Position numbers and translations under genes: made by a program. A DNA stretch of 9,398 nt, from positions 1 to 9,398 of the forward strand of contig QIEB01000515.1 in assembly GCA_003229495.1 (NCBI GenBank), read 5' to 3'. This DNA comes from Flammeovirgaceae bacterium. Lineage in GTDB: Bacteria; Bacteroidota; Bacteroidia; Cytophagales; Cyclobacteriaceae. Shown here one piece after another: positions 1 to 7,077 of this stretch (position 1 is the stretch's first letter; every line of letters begins with the position of its first letter). The notes below the pieces were generated by a model. The model saw only the letters and a list, made by a program, of their open reading frames with translations, did not search any database and was not told the origin of the DNA.

Positions 1-2
1 AA

Positions 3-650
3 AAAGCAAAAGCTGCACAGGAGAAAAGTGTAGCTAATAAGTCCGATGATTCGGCTTTTCCCGTGAAACCCCAGTATTTGGCTAAGAGTGTTCGTGATTT
101 TATGGGAGATAAAGACATCATTTCAGTAGACAATGGCGTGCATAAGCTGTGGTTTAGTAGAAACTATCCAACCTATGAGCCAAACACTTTAATTATCGAT
201 AATGCCCTTGGAAGTATGGGGCCGGGTATCCCGGGAGCCATTGCTGCCAAACTGGTCCATCCGGATAGAACAGTAATGGCTGTTACAGGTGATGGTGGTT
301 TTATGATGCACAGCCAGGAAATAGAAACTGCTATTCGTCTGGAACTTGATATTATCGTTGTTATTCTTAATGATAATGGACTGGGCATGATCAGAATGAA
401 ACAGAAATCCATGGGTTTCACGCCTCCTTCTTACGGAGTTGATTTCAAAAACCCTGATTTTGTAAAATATGCAGAAAGTTTTGGCGCCCACGGAATAAAA
501 ATAACTGACGGAGCTCAACTTGACGAAGCACTGGAGCATGCGAAATCTCATGGAGGTGTACATGTAATTGATGTCCCTATTGATTATCGTGAAAATGAAA
601 TGCTTTTCAAGGAAATGAAGATGATTGATTGCGACCAGATATTAAAATAG
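3..650 (+). CDS. Thiamine-diphosphate enzyme, acetolactate synthase (AlsS/BudB) type, 3' part only
   Basis: This is the C-terminal part of a ThDP-dependent enzyme; the reading frame is open to the left edge, so the 5' end is missing. The GTG at 63 is an internal Val codon (context AFPVKPQYL), not a start. The ThDP/Mg motif is visible as GDGGF at nt 288-302, followed after 24 residues by ND at 369-374. Before it lies the GSMGPGIPGAIAAKL block typical of the ThDP-binding domain of acetolactate synthases. The end of the protein (YGVDFKNPDFVKYAESFGA, then VIDVPIDYREN) closely resembles catabolic acetolactate synthases, which join two pyruvates to give acetolactate and CO2. Where AlsS/BudB have an aromatic residue shortly after the ND pair, this protein has Leu (NDNGLGM), so another 2-oxoacid substrate is possible. 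The lyase gene starts 34 nt downstream on the same strand, which suggests an operon. Confidence is high for the ThDP family and moderate for acetolactate synthase activity. Confidence 0.85.
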   Translation, partial: KAKAAQEKSVANKSDDSAFPVKPQYLAKSVRDFMGDKDIISVDNGVHKLWFSRNYPTYEPNTLIIDNALGSMGPGIPGAIAAKLVHPDRTVMAVTGDGGFMMHSQEIETAIRLELDIIVVILNDNGLGMIRMKQKSMGFTPPSYGVDFKNPDFVKYAESFGAHGIKITDGAQLDEALEHAKSHGGVHVIDVPIDYRENEMLFKEMKMIDCDQILK

Positions 651-684
651 CTTTATCATGACTTGTTTAGTTATTATGTAATAG

Positions 685-2019
685 ATGGGCATTCCTCTAT
701 ATACAGATATTTTTGAATCTCTCGAGATGAGAGATATATTTTCCGATAAGCATACCGTTCAGACATTTCTAGACATAGAAAAAACCCTGGCTAATGTTCA
801 GGGAGAACTCGACATAATTCCCAAAGAGGCTGCCGAACTCATTCAAGAGATATGTATCATTGAGAATATCGATATTGAAAAGTACCGGAAGGAAATCAGT
901 CATGTTGGGTTCCCCATCGTGCCCCTCATTAATCAATTGGTTGCAAAAGCCAATAACAATTTAGTTGAATACATTCATTTTGGAGCTACCACCCAGGATG
1001 TTATGGACACTACTGTGGTATTGCAAATAAAAGCGGCCTTTGAAATTATAGAAAGGGATTTAGATACCCTCATTAAACGACTTCCCATAACAGCTAAAGA
1101 ACACATCAATACTATTATGGCGGGTCGTAGCCAACTGCAGCAGGCTTTGCCTATTACCTTTGGCTATAAAGTAGCTACCTGGCTATCCAGTATTAAGAGG
1201 CATAAGCAAAGACTGACTGAAATTAAACAGCGAGTTTTGGTATTACAATTTGGAGGTGCTGTTGGTACTTTAGCCTCATTGAAAGAACATGGCTTCAAGG
1301 TTCAGACCGCACTTGGTGCTGCACTTGGATTAAAAATACCCGAGATTGCCTGGCATACATCAAGAGACTCATTAGTTGAGACAGTTAGCTTTCTCGGGTT
1401 GATAACGGGTTCACTGGCCAAGATGGCCACTGATATTTTGCTAATGTCACAAACGGAAGTGGGCGAGTTATCCGAACCTTCAGCACCGGGCCGTGGTGAA
1501 AGCAGCACTATGCCACAAAAGAAAAACCCCATTTTCTCTCAGAAAATTATTGTGTCTGCAAAAATCGTAAAACAACAAGTAGCTGGCATGATGGAAGCAA
1601 TGGTTCAAGATCATGAAAGAGCATCTGGTCCATGGGCACAGGAATGGTTGATAATACCAGAGGTATTTAAGCACGCAGGCGGTGCATTATTTTATGCCAA
1701 AAAACTTCTTGATGGCCTGGTGGTTCACAAAGATAGAATGCTTCAGAATCTTCAAATAAGTAATGGCCTTATCTTATCTGAGGCCTTAATGATGGAACTA
1801 GCGCCTTTAATAGGCAAGCAAAAGGCACATGATCTATTGCACCAACTAGCTTTGAAAGTGATCGAAAACAAAACTAATCTGATGCAGGCGGTACTGGAAG
1901 AACCATTGATTGCCCAATCAATTTCTTCGGATCGACTTGAAGAATTACTGGATCCACATAATTACTTAGGACTGGCTCAATCGATGGTGGAAAATGTGAT
2001 TCGAATCAAGCCCACATAG
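685..2019 (+). CDS. CMLE-like lyase (PcaB branch of the fumarase/aspartase/adenylosuccinate lyase superfamily)
   Basis: This is a complete 444-residue protein, the normal length for 3-carboxy-cis,cis-muconate cycloisomerase (CMLE), a cytosolic enzyme of the protocatechuate branch of the beta-ketoadipate pathway. Superfamily motifs are present: HFGATTQD at residues 98-105, GRSQLQQALPITFG at 147-160, LQFGGAVGTLASL at 187-199, WHTSRD at 223-228, and the mobile signature loop SSTMPQKKNP at 273-282. In adenylosuccinate lyases the second block is RTHxQ with a catalytic His and the loop ends in SE. Here the His is absent and the loop runs on as IFSQ, which points to the CMLE branch. The start is ATG at 685; no clear Shine-Dalgarno is visible. 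It lies 34 nt after the acetolactate synthase-type gene, not among visible pca genes, so the true substrate may be another dicarboxylate, aminodicarboxylate or nitro-dicarboxylate adduct. Confidence is high for the family and low for the reaction. Confidence 0.85.
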   Translation: MGIPLYTDIFESLEMRDIFSDKHTVQTFLDIEKTLANVQGELDIIPKEAAELIQEICIIENIDIEKYRKEISHVGFPIVPLINQLVAKANNNLVEYIHFGATTQDVMDTTVVLQIKAAFEIIERDLDTLIKRLPITAKEHINTIMAGRSQLQQALPITFGYKVATWLSSIKRHKQRLTEIKQRVLVLQFGGAVGTLASLKEHGFKVQTALGAALGLKIPEIAWHTSRDSLVETVSFLGLITGSLAKMATDILLMSQTEVGELSEPSAPGRGESSTMPQKKNPIFSQKIIVSAKIVKQQVAGMMEAMVQDHERASGPWAQEWLIIPEVFKHAGGALFYAKKLLDGLVVHKDRMLQNLQISNGLILSEALMMELAPLIGKQKAHDLLHQLALKVIENKTNLMQAVLEEPLIAQSISSDRLEELLDPHNYLGLAQSMVENVIRIKPT

Positions 2020-2027
2020 GGACCCGG

Positions 2028-2053
2028 AAGCCTGTTAAAGTGTACTTTGGCTT
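2028..2053. terminator. Possible hairpin between convergent genes
   Basis: An imperfect inverted repeat lies in the 66-nt convergent gap. AAGCC (2028-2032) pairs with GGCTT (2049-2053), and inside it AAAG (2037-2040) pairs with CTTT (2045-2048) around a TGTA loop, with a 4-nt bulge (TGTT) on the left arm. It could act as a terminator in both directions for the lyase gene and the HD-PycTM gene. There is no T-run directly after it on either strand, so it is not a classical intrinsic terminator. Confidence 0.3.
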
Positions 2054-2085
2054 GGAACCTGATAAATTTTATTGTGGGTTTATAC

Positions 2086-3297
2086 TCAATAAATAGCCAA
2101 TAAGGAGGGGTAGATTAGAGCCAGTGAAAATAATAAGATAGATATCACAAGGCCGTACATAAAGACGGTATAGGATATCCTTAAGAATTTATATTTCTTG
2201 CCAAGAACCACTCCAAGAAAATAAATGTCCTTAATTAAAGAATTATACAGGTAGTTTCCATCCTTCATCATTTCATTCATACCCCATAGATAGTTGTCTA
2301 GCCCCATTCCGTGAAAGTTTCCAAAGAACAGCAAGTTGGTTTTCCTGTTTTTAATCTCCGCTTCAGTAAATTTCCCTTTTGATATACTGGGACGGGTAGC
2401 CAGTATAGCAAATATGATGGTTATCATTGAAGAAGTGGTGAGAGCAAATGCTGGAATCAACAATTGAGGCGCGTCCTCAATCTTCCTGAACAGAACCGTA
2501 AGTATGATTGATAGGATTATGGAATTGACCGAAATCATGATATTGGCTTTATTATCGGCCATCCCACTTAGGGTCAGGTGATTCATGGAGGTAATCCTAA
2601 ACATGGTTTCAATTCCCCGGGTTGGCTTCAGGTCTTGCTCCTTATCCAATTTGTTTTTGAGCTTAACCAGCTGGGTCTGCAACTGATCTACATATTTTTG
2701 AGATATTTCCTCAACCTTCTCTTTTCTCAGCTTTTTAATGCTTTTTTCCTTCTTTTTGGTTAGCACATAACTGCCGTAATTAGTAAAATAACTATGCGTG
2801 TGTACAAACCGCAGGGTCTCAGCATTCCATTCCTTTTCCGATAGAGCACTGCTTCCATGCGCTTCTTGCTCTTTTTTCAGCAACAAGGATTTAGCCATAA
2901 ACTGATCTGTAGCCAGATAATACAAATCAGCATCACACAATATTTGTGCTATGGTATCCTTTGGTTTTTGAGGAATTTGGGTGGCTTCAATTGCGTTGAG
3001 GATAATTCCAATTTTTGGTTCAGGCAGCTTTCCATCCAGAAACTCGCCTGCCAATTTTTTACTGCGCGCCTCATGATCTTGGTATGATTTAACATAGCCG
3101 ATGTCATGTAACCATGCTGCAATCAGTACAAGTTCTGTATCTTCTTCATTCAGTTCCGTAGCCTCGGCGATCTCAGCTGAAGCAGCAACTACCTGCTCGG
3201 CGTTAACAAGGTCGTGGAAGTATAAATCATCAGAGACCTCTTCCGTAAAGACAGTATTTACATACTGCTTAGTTTCCCTTACCAAATCAGATTCCAT
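2086..3297 (-). CDS. HD-domain protein fused to a Pycsar-effector-type membrane domain (DUF5706/PycTM)
   Basis: A 403-residue protein in two parts. Residues about 20-175 form an HD-phosphohydrolase-like domain: AAWLHDIGY (HD at 64-65), DHE at 74-76, ATQIPQKPK at 105-113, CDAD at 121-124. The first metal His, expected in a YHNxxHT-type motif, appears to be Asn32 (read here as FHDLVNAEQV), so activity is uncertain. A charged, probably helical linker spans about 180-225. The C-terminal part (about 228-403) matches the DUF5706/PycTM family: FRITSMNHLTLSGMADNKAN, membrane segments at about 255-270 and 279-299, ATRPSISKGKF, LLFFGNFHGM, and a final membrane segment at about 374-396. PycTM domains are known as membrane-damaging effectors activated by cyclic pyrimidine nucleotides in Pycsar antiphage systems; HD-PycTM fusions are, from memory, common in Bacteroidota with no established role. 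The gene lies 62 nt downstream of a class III cyclase gene on the same strand. The start is ATG at 3297 with no clear Shine-Dalgarno. Confidence 0.85.
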   Translation of the reverse strand: MESDLVRETKQYVNTVFTEEVSDDLYFHDLVNAEQVVAASAEIAEATELNEEDTELVLIAAWLHDIGYVKSYQDHEARSKKLAGEFLDGKLPEPKIGIILNAIEATQIPQKPKDTIAQILCDADLYYLATDQFMAKSLLLKKEQEAHGSSALSEKEWNAETLRFVHTHSYFTNYGSYVLTKKKEKSIKKLRKEKVEEISQKYVDQLQTQLVKLKNKLDKEQDLKPTRGIETMFRITSMNHLTLSGMADNKANIMISVNSIILSIILTVLFRKIEDAPQLLIPAFALTTSSMITIIFAILATRPSISKGKFTEAEIKNRKTNLLFFGNFHGMGLDNYLWGMNEMMKDGNYLYNSLIKDIYFLGVVLGKKYKFLRISYTVFMYGLVISILLFSLALIYPSLLAIY

Positions 3298-3304
3298 AAG
3301 TAGA

Positions 3305-3330
3305 ATTTTCTTAATCTAATGTAAGAAAAT
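3305..3330. promoter_or_regulatory. Perfect 9-bp inverted repeat upstream of the HD-PycTM start codon
   Basis: ATTTTCTTA (3305-3313) and TAAGAAAAT (3322-3330) are exact reverse complements separated by 8 nt. The near arm ends 7 nt before the ATG at 3297, so in the minus-strand transcript a hairpin would cover the ribosome-binding region. It could be a dyad operator, a translation-controlling hairpin or chance in AT-rich DNA. It sits in the gap between the cyclase and HD-PycTM genes, where separate control of the second gene would have to act. Confidence 0.4.
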
Positions 3331-3359
3331 AAATTAAAATCTTGCGCTGAGCCTATTTT

Positions 3360-5648
3360 TTACAGATCCAATTCCCCCCGTTGCTCCATCTCCTTGACCT
3401 GCGCCCTTAATCCTGCCTTTTTATCCTGGGCACGTTTCACTATTGCCTGAAACTCGGGATCATCCCTGAGGTTTTCAAAAAATGGATCGATTAAAATAAA
3501 GTCATGCCAGCCCCAGTTAAATCCTCCCCTCGCATATTCAGCCAGGTGTTCTAGTGCCTCATTGCTCTTGCCCTGAAGAGCATATATCCCGGAAAGTAAA
3601 AGATATTCCAATCTTTCTTCTTGGTCCAAGTTTGATTGTAGCTTTTCAATTTGTTCATTAAAAATTTTCTCGGCTTCCTCTATTTTCCCCAGTTGATAAT
3701 AGACATAGCCTATTTCATACTCTATGATACCTTGAAAAGTGTCAAATACTGGTTTGGCCTTTTCCCATTGGTAATAGTATGACTCGGCTTGCTCAAACTC
3801 CTTGAGCAAGGACGATTCTTTTAATAGCAACCCATTACAGATCCGTTCGCATTCTATCTCCTTGCAAATTGAATCGGTAAATTGAAAGGCCTGTAGTGCT
3901 TTTCCTTGAACCAGCATCAACCAGCTGTAATTCCTAATACCATAACAACTGACTTGTAAATTAAGGGCCTTTTTAAAATATTCTTCAGACTTTTCATAAT
4001 CTCCAATATTTAAGTAACTCCATCCAATGGTTGCATATACTACTGGCAAATCATCACTGGGCATTTCAAGTCCCTTTTTGAGATAGGGTAAACCTTTTAT
4101 TATACCATTTTTTTGATTGTTGTATGCCCGTCCCAATGCCACATGATACCACAACCAAAAACCATCCTTGGGAGGCAAACTGATGGCCTTTAAATAATTC
4201 TCTATAGCAAGATCATTCTCACCCATAATAAAGTAACATTCCCCCTTCAAACCATATGCACGGTTGAACTCGGGATCAAGGACTGACGCCCTTTCCGCAT
4301 AAGCAATTGCTGAATCATAGTTTTGTTGTGCGAAGAATATTCCACCTTTTCCTATTATGGCCATCAAGTATTCTGGATCGATCTGTAGGGCCCTATCGTA
4401 AAGATCATGTGCTGTTTTCAGATGTTTATTTTCTAATGTCCACCGGTAATTCATCCTCTCATACTGCGCCCTAATATAGAGATCGTAGGCTGCAATATCC
4501 GTAGTAGGCATTTTGTCAATTCTATTTTCCTCTTCCGGGGTGATCACCACATTGAGCGAAGAAACTATCTTCTTGGCAATGTGGCTTTGAACCACAAAAA
4601 TAGTATCGGAGAATATTCCGTCATAGCTTTCAGACCACAGGTGGTCTCTGGACTCAACCTCAATAAGCTGTGCGGTTAGCCGAAACCGGTCTCCATACTT
4701 TCTGACTGCACCCTCCAGAATAAAGGCCACATCCAGCTCCTGGGCAATGGCAGCAAAACTTTGGGTGCTATTCCGGTAAGGTTCCACTGCCGTTCTTGAT
4801 TTAACACCTAGGTCGGCAATCTTTTGCAGATGACTCAGAATCTCATCCATCATTCCATCGCAAAAGTACTGGTTGTCACTGCCCTCGCTGTCATCCCGGA
4901 AAGGAAGCACTGCAATTGATTTGTCCAAAGCTTGTTCAGCGGCCAGCTCGGTTCCATTAGGCCTCTCAAGGGTCTCAATAACAGTGGGGCCGAATAGATA
5001 AAGGAGGTACCCAACCAGGAGTATCCCCAGCATAACTGCTCCGGTCTTAATGATTTTTTTTGAATCCCCACCTTCATCGTGTGAGGTCTTTTCTGGGGCT
5101 GGAATTTTGGTTTTGCCTCGCATTTGCTCCCTTTCGGGAACTGTCAACCCCGGATTAGCCATTGCATAAATCTCTAAGGGCTTTTCAACATTTTTCAGTT
5201 CAAAATACCCCATGGAGAGGGTTTTGAGTTTAGCTTGATTTTTGATCTCATCATATACTTTTTCTGAAATGCAAACGCCACCTGAAATTGCCAGAGATTC
5301 TACCCTGGCAGCAACATTTACTCCATCTCCGATTATTTCATCCTCGGAAAATACAACGTCTCCGGTGTGGATCCCGATCCTTACCGGAACTTTGGGGTTT
5401 TTTTGAAATTCTTTTTGCATTTCAATGCCGCACTCCACCGCATCGATGGCACTGCCAAAAATACTAAGCGTACCATCCCCGTAATATTGCAGGATCTTTC
5501 CCTGGTATTTCCCGGTAATCCGATTAAATATTTTCCGGTGTCTTTTCCTGGTTTCGATCGCTATTTTTTCATCTTGCTGCATCAGTTTCGTATATCCGAC
5601 GATGTCGGTGAACATGATGGCAGCGAGTTGGCGAGACTGTTCCGGCAT
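3360..5648 (-). CDS. Membrane class III adenylate/guanylate cyclase with periplasmic FlgO/TolB-like domain and TPR repeats
   Basis: A 762-residue signalling protein expected to make a cyclic nucleotide from an NTP at the inner membrane. Residues 5-165 are a class III cyclase domain. The metal Asps are D15 (FTDIVGYT) and D58 (YYGDGTLSIF), and the transition-state pair is N111 and R115 (GDGVNVAARVE). The substrate-reading positions are Q54 (Lys in typical adenylate cyclases) and E104 (Asp or Thr in many). A positively charged KKIIK precedes a single membrane segment at about 201-219, which puts the cyclase in the cytosol and the rest in the periplasm. Residues about 243-370 (SIAVLPFRDDSEG, ILEGAVRKYGDRFRLTAQLI) resemble the FlgO/TolB-N-like module found in such cyclases. 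From about 385 to 690 there are TPR-like helical repeats, for example ALQIDPEYLMAIIGKGGIFF and YEKSEEYFKKAL. The end (DPFFENLRDDPEFQAIVKRA) is typical of the family. The start at 5648 is set by MPEQSRQLAAIMFTD, the usual N-terminus. It is the first gene of an apparent two-gene unit with HD-PycTM. Confidence 0.9.
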   Translation of the reverse strand: MPEQSRQLAAIMFTDIVGYTKLMQQDEKIAIETRKRHRKIFNRITGKYQGKILQYYGDGTLSIFGSAIDAVECGIEMQKEFQKNPKVPVRIGIHTGDVVFSEDEIIGDGVNVAARVESLAISGGVCISEKVYDEIKNQAKLKTLSMGYFELKNVEKPLEIYAMANPGLTVPEREQMRGKTKIPAPEKTSHDEGGDSKKIIKTGAVMLGILLVGYLLYLFGPTVIETLERPNGTELAAEQALDKSIAVLPFRDDSEGSDNQYFCDGMMDEILSHLQKIADLGVKSRTAVEPYRNSTQSFAAIAQELDVAFILEGAVRKYGDRFRLTAQLIEVESRDHLWSESYDGIFSDTIFVVQSHIAKKIVSSLNVVITPEEENRIDKMPTTDIAAYDLYIRAQYERMNYRWTLENKHLKTAHDLYDRALQIDPEYLMAIIGKGGIFFAQQNYDSAIAYAERASVLDPEFNRAYGLKGECYFIMGENDLAIENYLKAISLPPKDGFWLWYHVALGRAYNNQKNGIIKGLPYLKKGLEMPSDDLPVVYATIGWSYLNIGDYEKSEEYFKKALNLQVSCYGIRNYSWLMLVQGKALQAFQFTDSICKEIECERICNGLLLKESSLLKEFEQAESYYYQWEKAKPVFDTFQGIIEYEIGYVYYQLGKIEEAEKIFNEQIEKLQSNLDQEERLEYLLLSGIYALQGKSNEALEHLAEYARGGFNWGWHDFILIDPFFENLRDDPEFQAIVKRAQDKKAGLRAQVKEMEQRGELDL

Positions 5649-5674
5649 AACATAGGCTTTGAGAAAGTAAGATA

Positions 5675-5703
5675 CAGAAATATCAGTGGAGAGTAAAGTT
5701 CAA
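5675..5703 (-). promoter_or_regulatory. Candidate Bacteroidota-type promoter for the cyclase gene
   Basis: Read on the minus strand, TTG (5703-5701) is followed after 18 nt by TATTTCTG (5682-5675). This is one mismatch from the Bacteroidota -7 consensus TAnnTTTG, with near-normal spacing. Transcription would begin roughly 20 nt before the ATG at 5648. It is a prediction by eye; short motifs like this also occur by chance in AT-rich DNA. Confidence 0.35.
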
Positions 5704-5749
5704 GAGTATGATCAAGCATGGCTCCGCCACATCGGCCAACGGGGCTATT

Positions 5750-5779
5750 TTGGATTAATTAGGGCAATCTGTTATATTG
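5750..5779 (+). promoter_or_regulatory. Candidate Bacteroidota-type promoter for the phosphoesterase gene
   Basis: TTG at 5750-5752 is followed after 20 nt by TATATTG (5773-5779), which is one T short of the TAnnTTTG consensus. It lies 44 nt before the ATG at 5824, inside the 175-nt divergent gap. It is a weak match and is suggested mainly because a promoter is needed here for the plus-strand genes. Confidence 0.3.
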
Positions 5780-5823
5780 TTCCTAGGTGAATTTATCAGA
5801 CTTCCGGAATAACAAATCCCAAC

Positions 5824-7014
5824 ATGCAAATACGAAGTGCTTTCTTTCAAGTTAGCTTACTAATAATCCTACTACCATTTAGTACAGTCTGCGGTCAGGA
5901 AAAAATACAGCTAGATACTTCCGATTGCATTAGAAAAAAGGGGAATATGAAGCAGCTGTTTTACAAAGATGGATCAGTAGGTAGTTCAGCACCTTCAACC
6001 AAGCCAGATTTCACTTTATTCCTTTTTGGAGATGCCGGTAACCCACATTGTGCTAAAGCAGTAAACAGTCACTTTTATTCAAAATTACTGAAGCACGAAA
6101 CAGAAAGTGCGGTCCTTTTTTTGGGAGATAATGTTTATCCAAATGGAATCCCATACAAGTCAGGGGATAAAAAGAAAATAGCTCAAGCCAAGTTGGAAGT
6201 ACACCTCAATGAATTGGTAGACTATTCCCATCGAGCCTATTTCCTTGCCGGAAATCACGATTACCATAAAGTGTTCAAATCTCCTAAGCGGATCATAGCC
6301 CAACAGCAACTGATCAGCAGTTATAACGAAAAAAGTAAAGGAGAGATCGCTTACAGGCCAGTAGATCAAGCGGGTGACATGGTAGCATTGATAGAATTAG
6401 ATCCAAGAATCGGTCTAATTGCCATGGATTCGGAATGGGCCATTAAGAAAATCAATAAGCGAAAAAAGATCCAAAAGCTATTCCGGGAACCCCTAAGGAA
6501 TGCTCTGAAGCAGTCTGAAAAGTATGAATATTTAATTATTGCTGCCCACCACCCCATGTATACCGTTGGTGACCACGGTCACGAAAAGCTCTTTGTAGCC
6601 TCCCAGGACCTTCATCGTAAGAAGTACCGAAAATTCATCAATGAAATTGTGCCTAACTTACCCTCAGGAGTAAAAGTAATCTATGCGGCCGGACATGATC
6701 ACTCCATTCAGTATATAAAACTTGATGAATTTACACAGATCATTAGTGGTTCCGGCAGCAAGTCAAATCACATTATTGAAAGCAATATTCCATCAGATTC
6801 ACTGAGTATCGCCTTAGAGAATCGTTTGGCTGACAGGAAGCTGATGGGGAAAAGGAGCCGATTTGAAACTGCCTTGAACAATCTGGAATTTGCTACTAAT
6901 TACAAGGGTTATGTTCAGCTTGAGTTTTACAATAATGATGATGGAGGAGTATGGATGAAAGTACTGGCTTTAGAAGATGATGTCAAACAAGTGTATTCTA
7001 ATAGACTTTTCTAG
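5824..7014 (+). CDS. Exported calcineurin-like metallophosphoesterase
   Basis: A 396-residue protein with an N-terminal signal peptide (hydrophobic core about 7-20, likely cut near VCG/QEK), so it acts in the periplasm or on the surface. The lipobox match around Cys23 (STVC) is poor, so a lipoprotein is unlikely. The five metallophosphoesterase blocks are present in order: GD at 69-70 (FLFGDAG), GDN at 101-103 (FLGDNVYPNGIP), GNHD at 143-146, HH at 242-243 (IIAAHHPMYTVGDHG), and GHDH at 290-293. A two-metal centre hydrolysing phosphomonoesters or diesters is therefore expected; the substrate is unknown. From memory, similar domains in Bacteroidota occur as the N-terminal half of proteins ending in an Omp85-type barrel. 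Here the enzyme stands alone, while such a barrel is encoded about 1.5 kb away on the other strand. The barrel gene at 7078 follows after 63 nt and is probably co-transcribed. Confidence 0.88.
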   Translation: MQIRSAFFQVSLLIILLPFSTVCGQEKIQLDTSDCIRKKGNMKQLFYKDGSVGSSAPSTKPDFTLFLFGDAGNPHCAKAVNSHFYSKLLKHETESAVLFLGDNVYPNGIPYKSGDKKKIAQAKLEVHLNELVDYSHRAYFLAGNHDYHKVFKSPKRIIAQQQLISSYNEKSKGEIAYRPVDQAGDMVALIELDPRIGLIAMDSEWAIKKINKRKKIQKLFREPLRNALKQSEKYEYLIIAAHHPMYTVGDHGHEKLFVASQDLHRKKYRKFINEIVPNLPSGVKVIYAAGHDHSIQYIKLDEFTQIISGSGSKSNHIIESNIPSDSLSIALENRLADRKLMGKRSRFETALNNLEFATNYKGYVQLEFYNNDDGGVWMKVLALEDDVKQVYSNRLF

Positions 7015-7077
7015 GCCGATCCAGATTTCTGTGGAGAAGATTCATCTTGCTTAACTACTTAATTTAACATCAATGAT

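Noticed and set aside
63..65. GTG as the start codon of the acetolactate synthase-type gene
   Set aside because: The same frame is open to the left edge, and the residues around it match the linker before the ThDP-binding domain, so the gene is truncated by the window.
189..563. Minus-strand 124-codon frame opposite the ThDP enzyme
   Set aside because: It is a shadow of a strongly conserved plus-strand gene, with composition unlike a real protein and no recognisable motif. Similar antisense frames opposite the lyase, HD-PycTM, cyclase and phosphoesterase genes were dropped for the same reason.
2086..5648. Calling the locus a proven Pycsar antiphage system
   Set aside because: The cyclase has the architecture of a membrane TPR-sensor cyclase, not PycC, and no other defence genes are visible. 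Only the effector-type domain and adjacency support the link, so it is given as a hypothesis.
5884..5895. Lipobox in the phosphoesterase signal peptide
   Set aside because: The residues before Cys23 (S-T-V) do not fit the usual L-x-[AGS]-C pattern, so ordinary signal peptidase I cleavage is more likely.
7037..7048. Palindrome AAGAT-TC-ATCTT before the FadL-like gene
   Set aside because: The 2-nt spacer is too short for a hairpin, and a 5-bp dyad is expected by chance; no promoter motif accompanies it.
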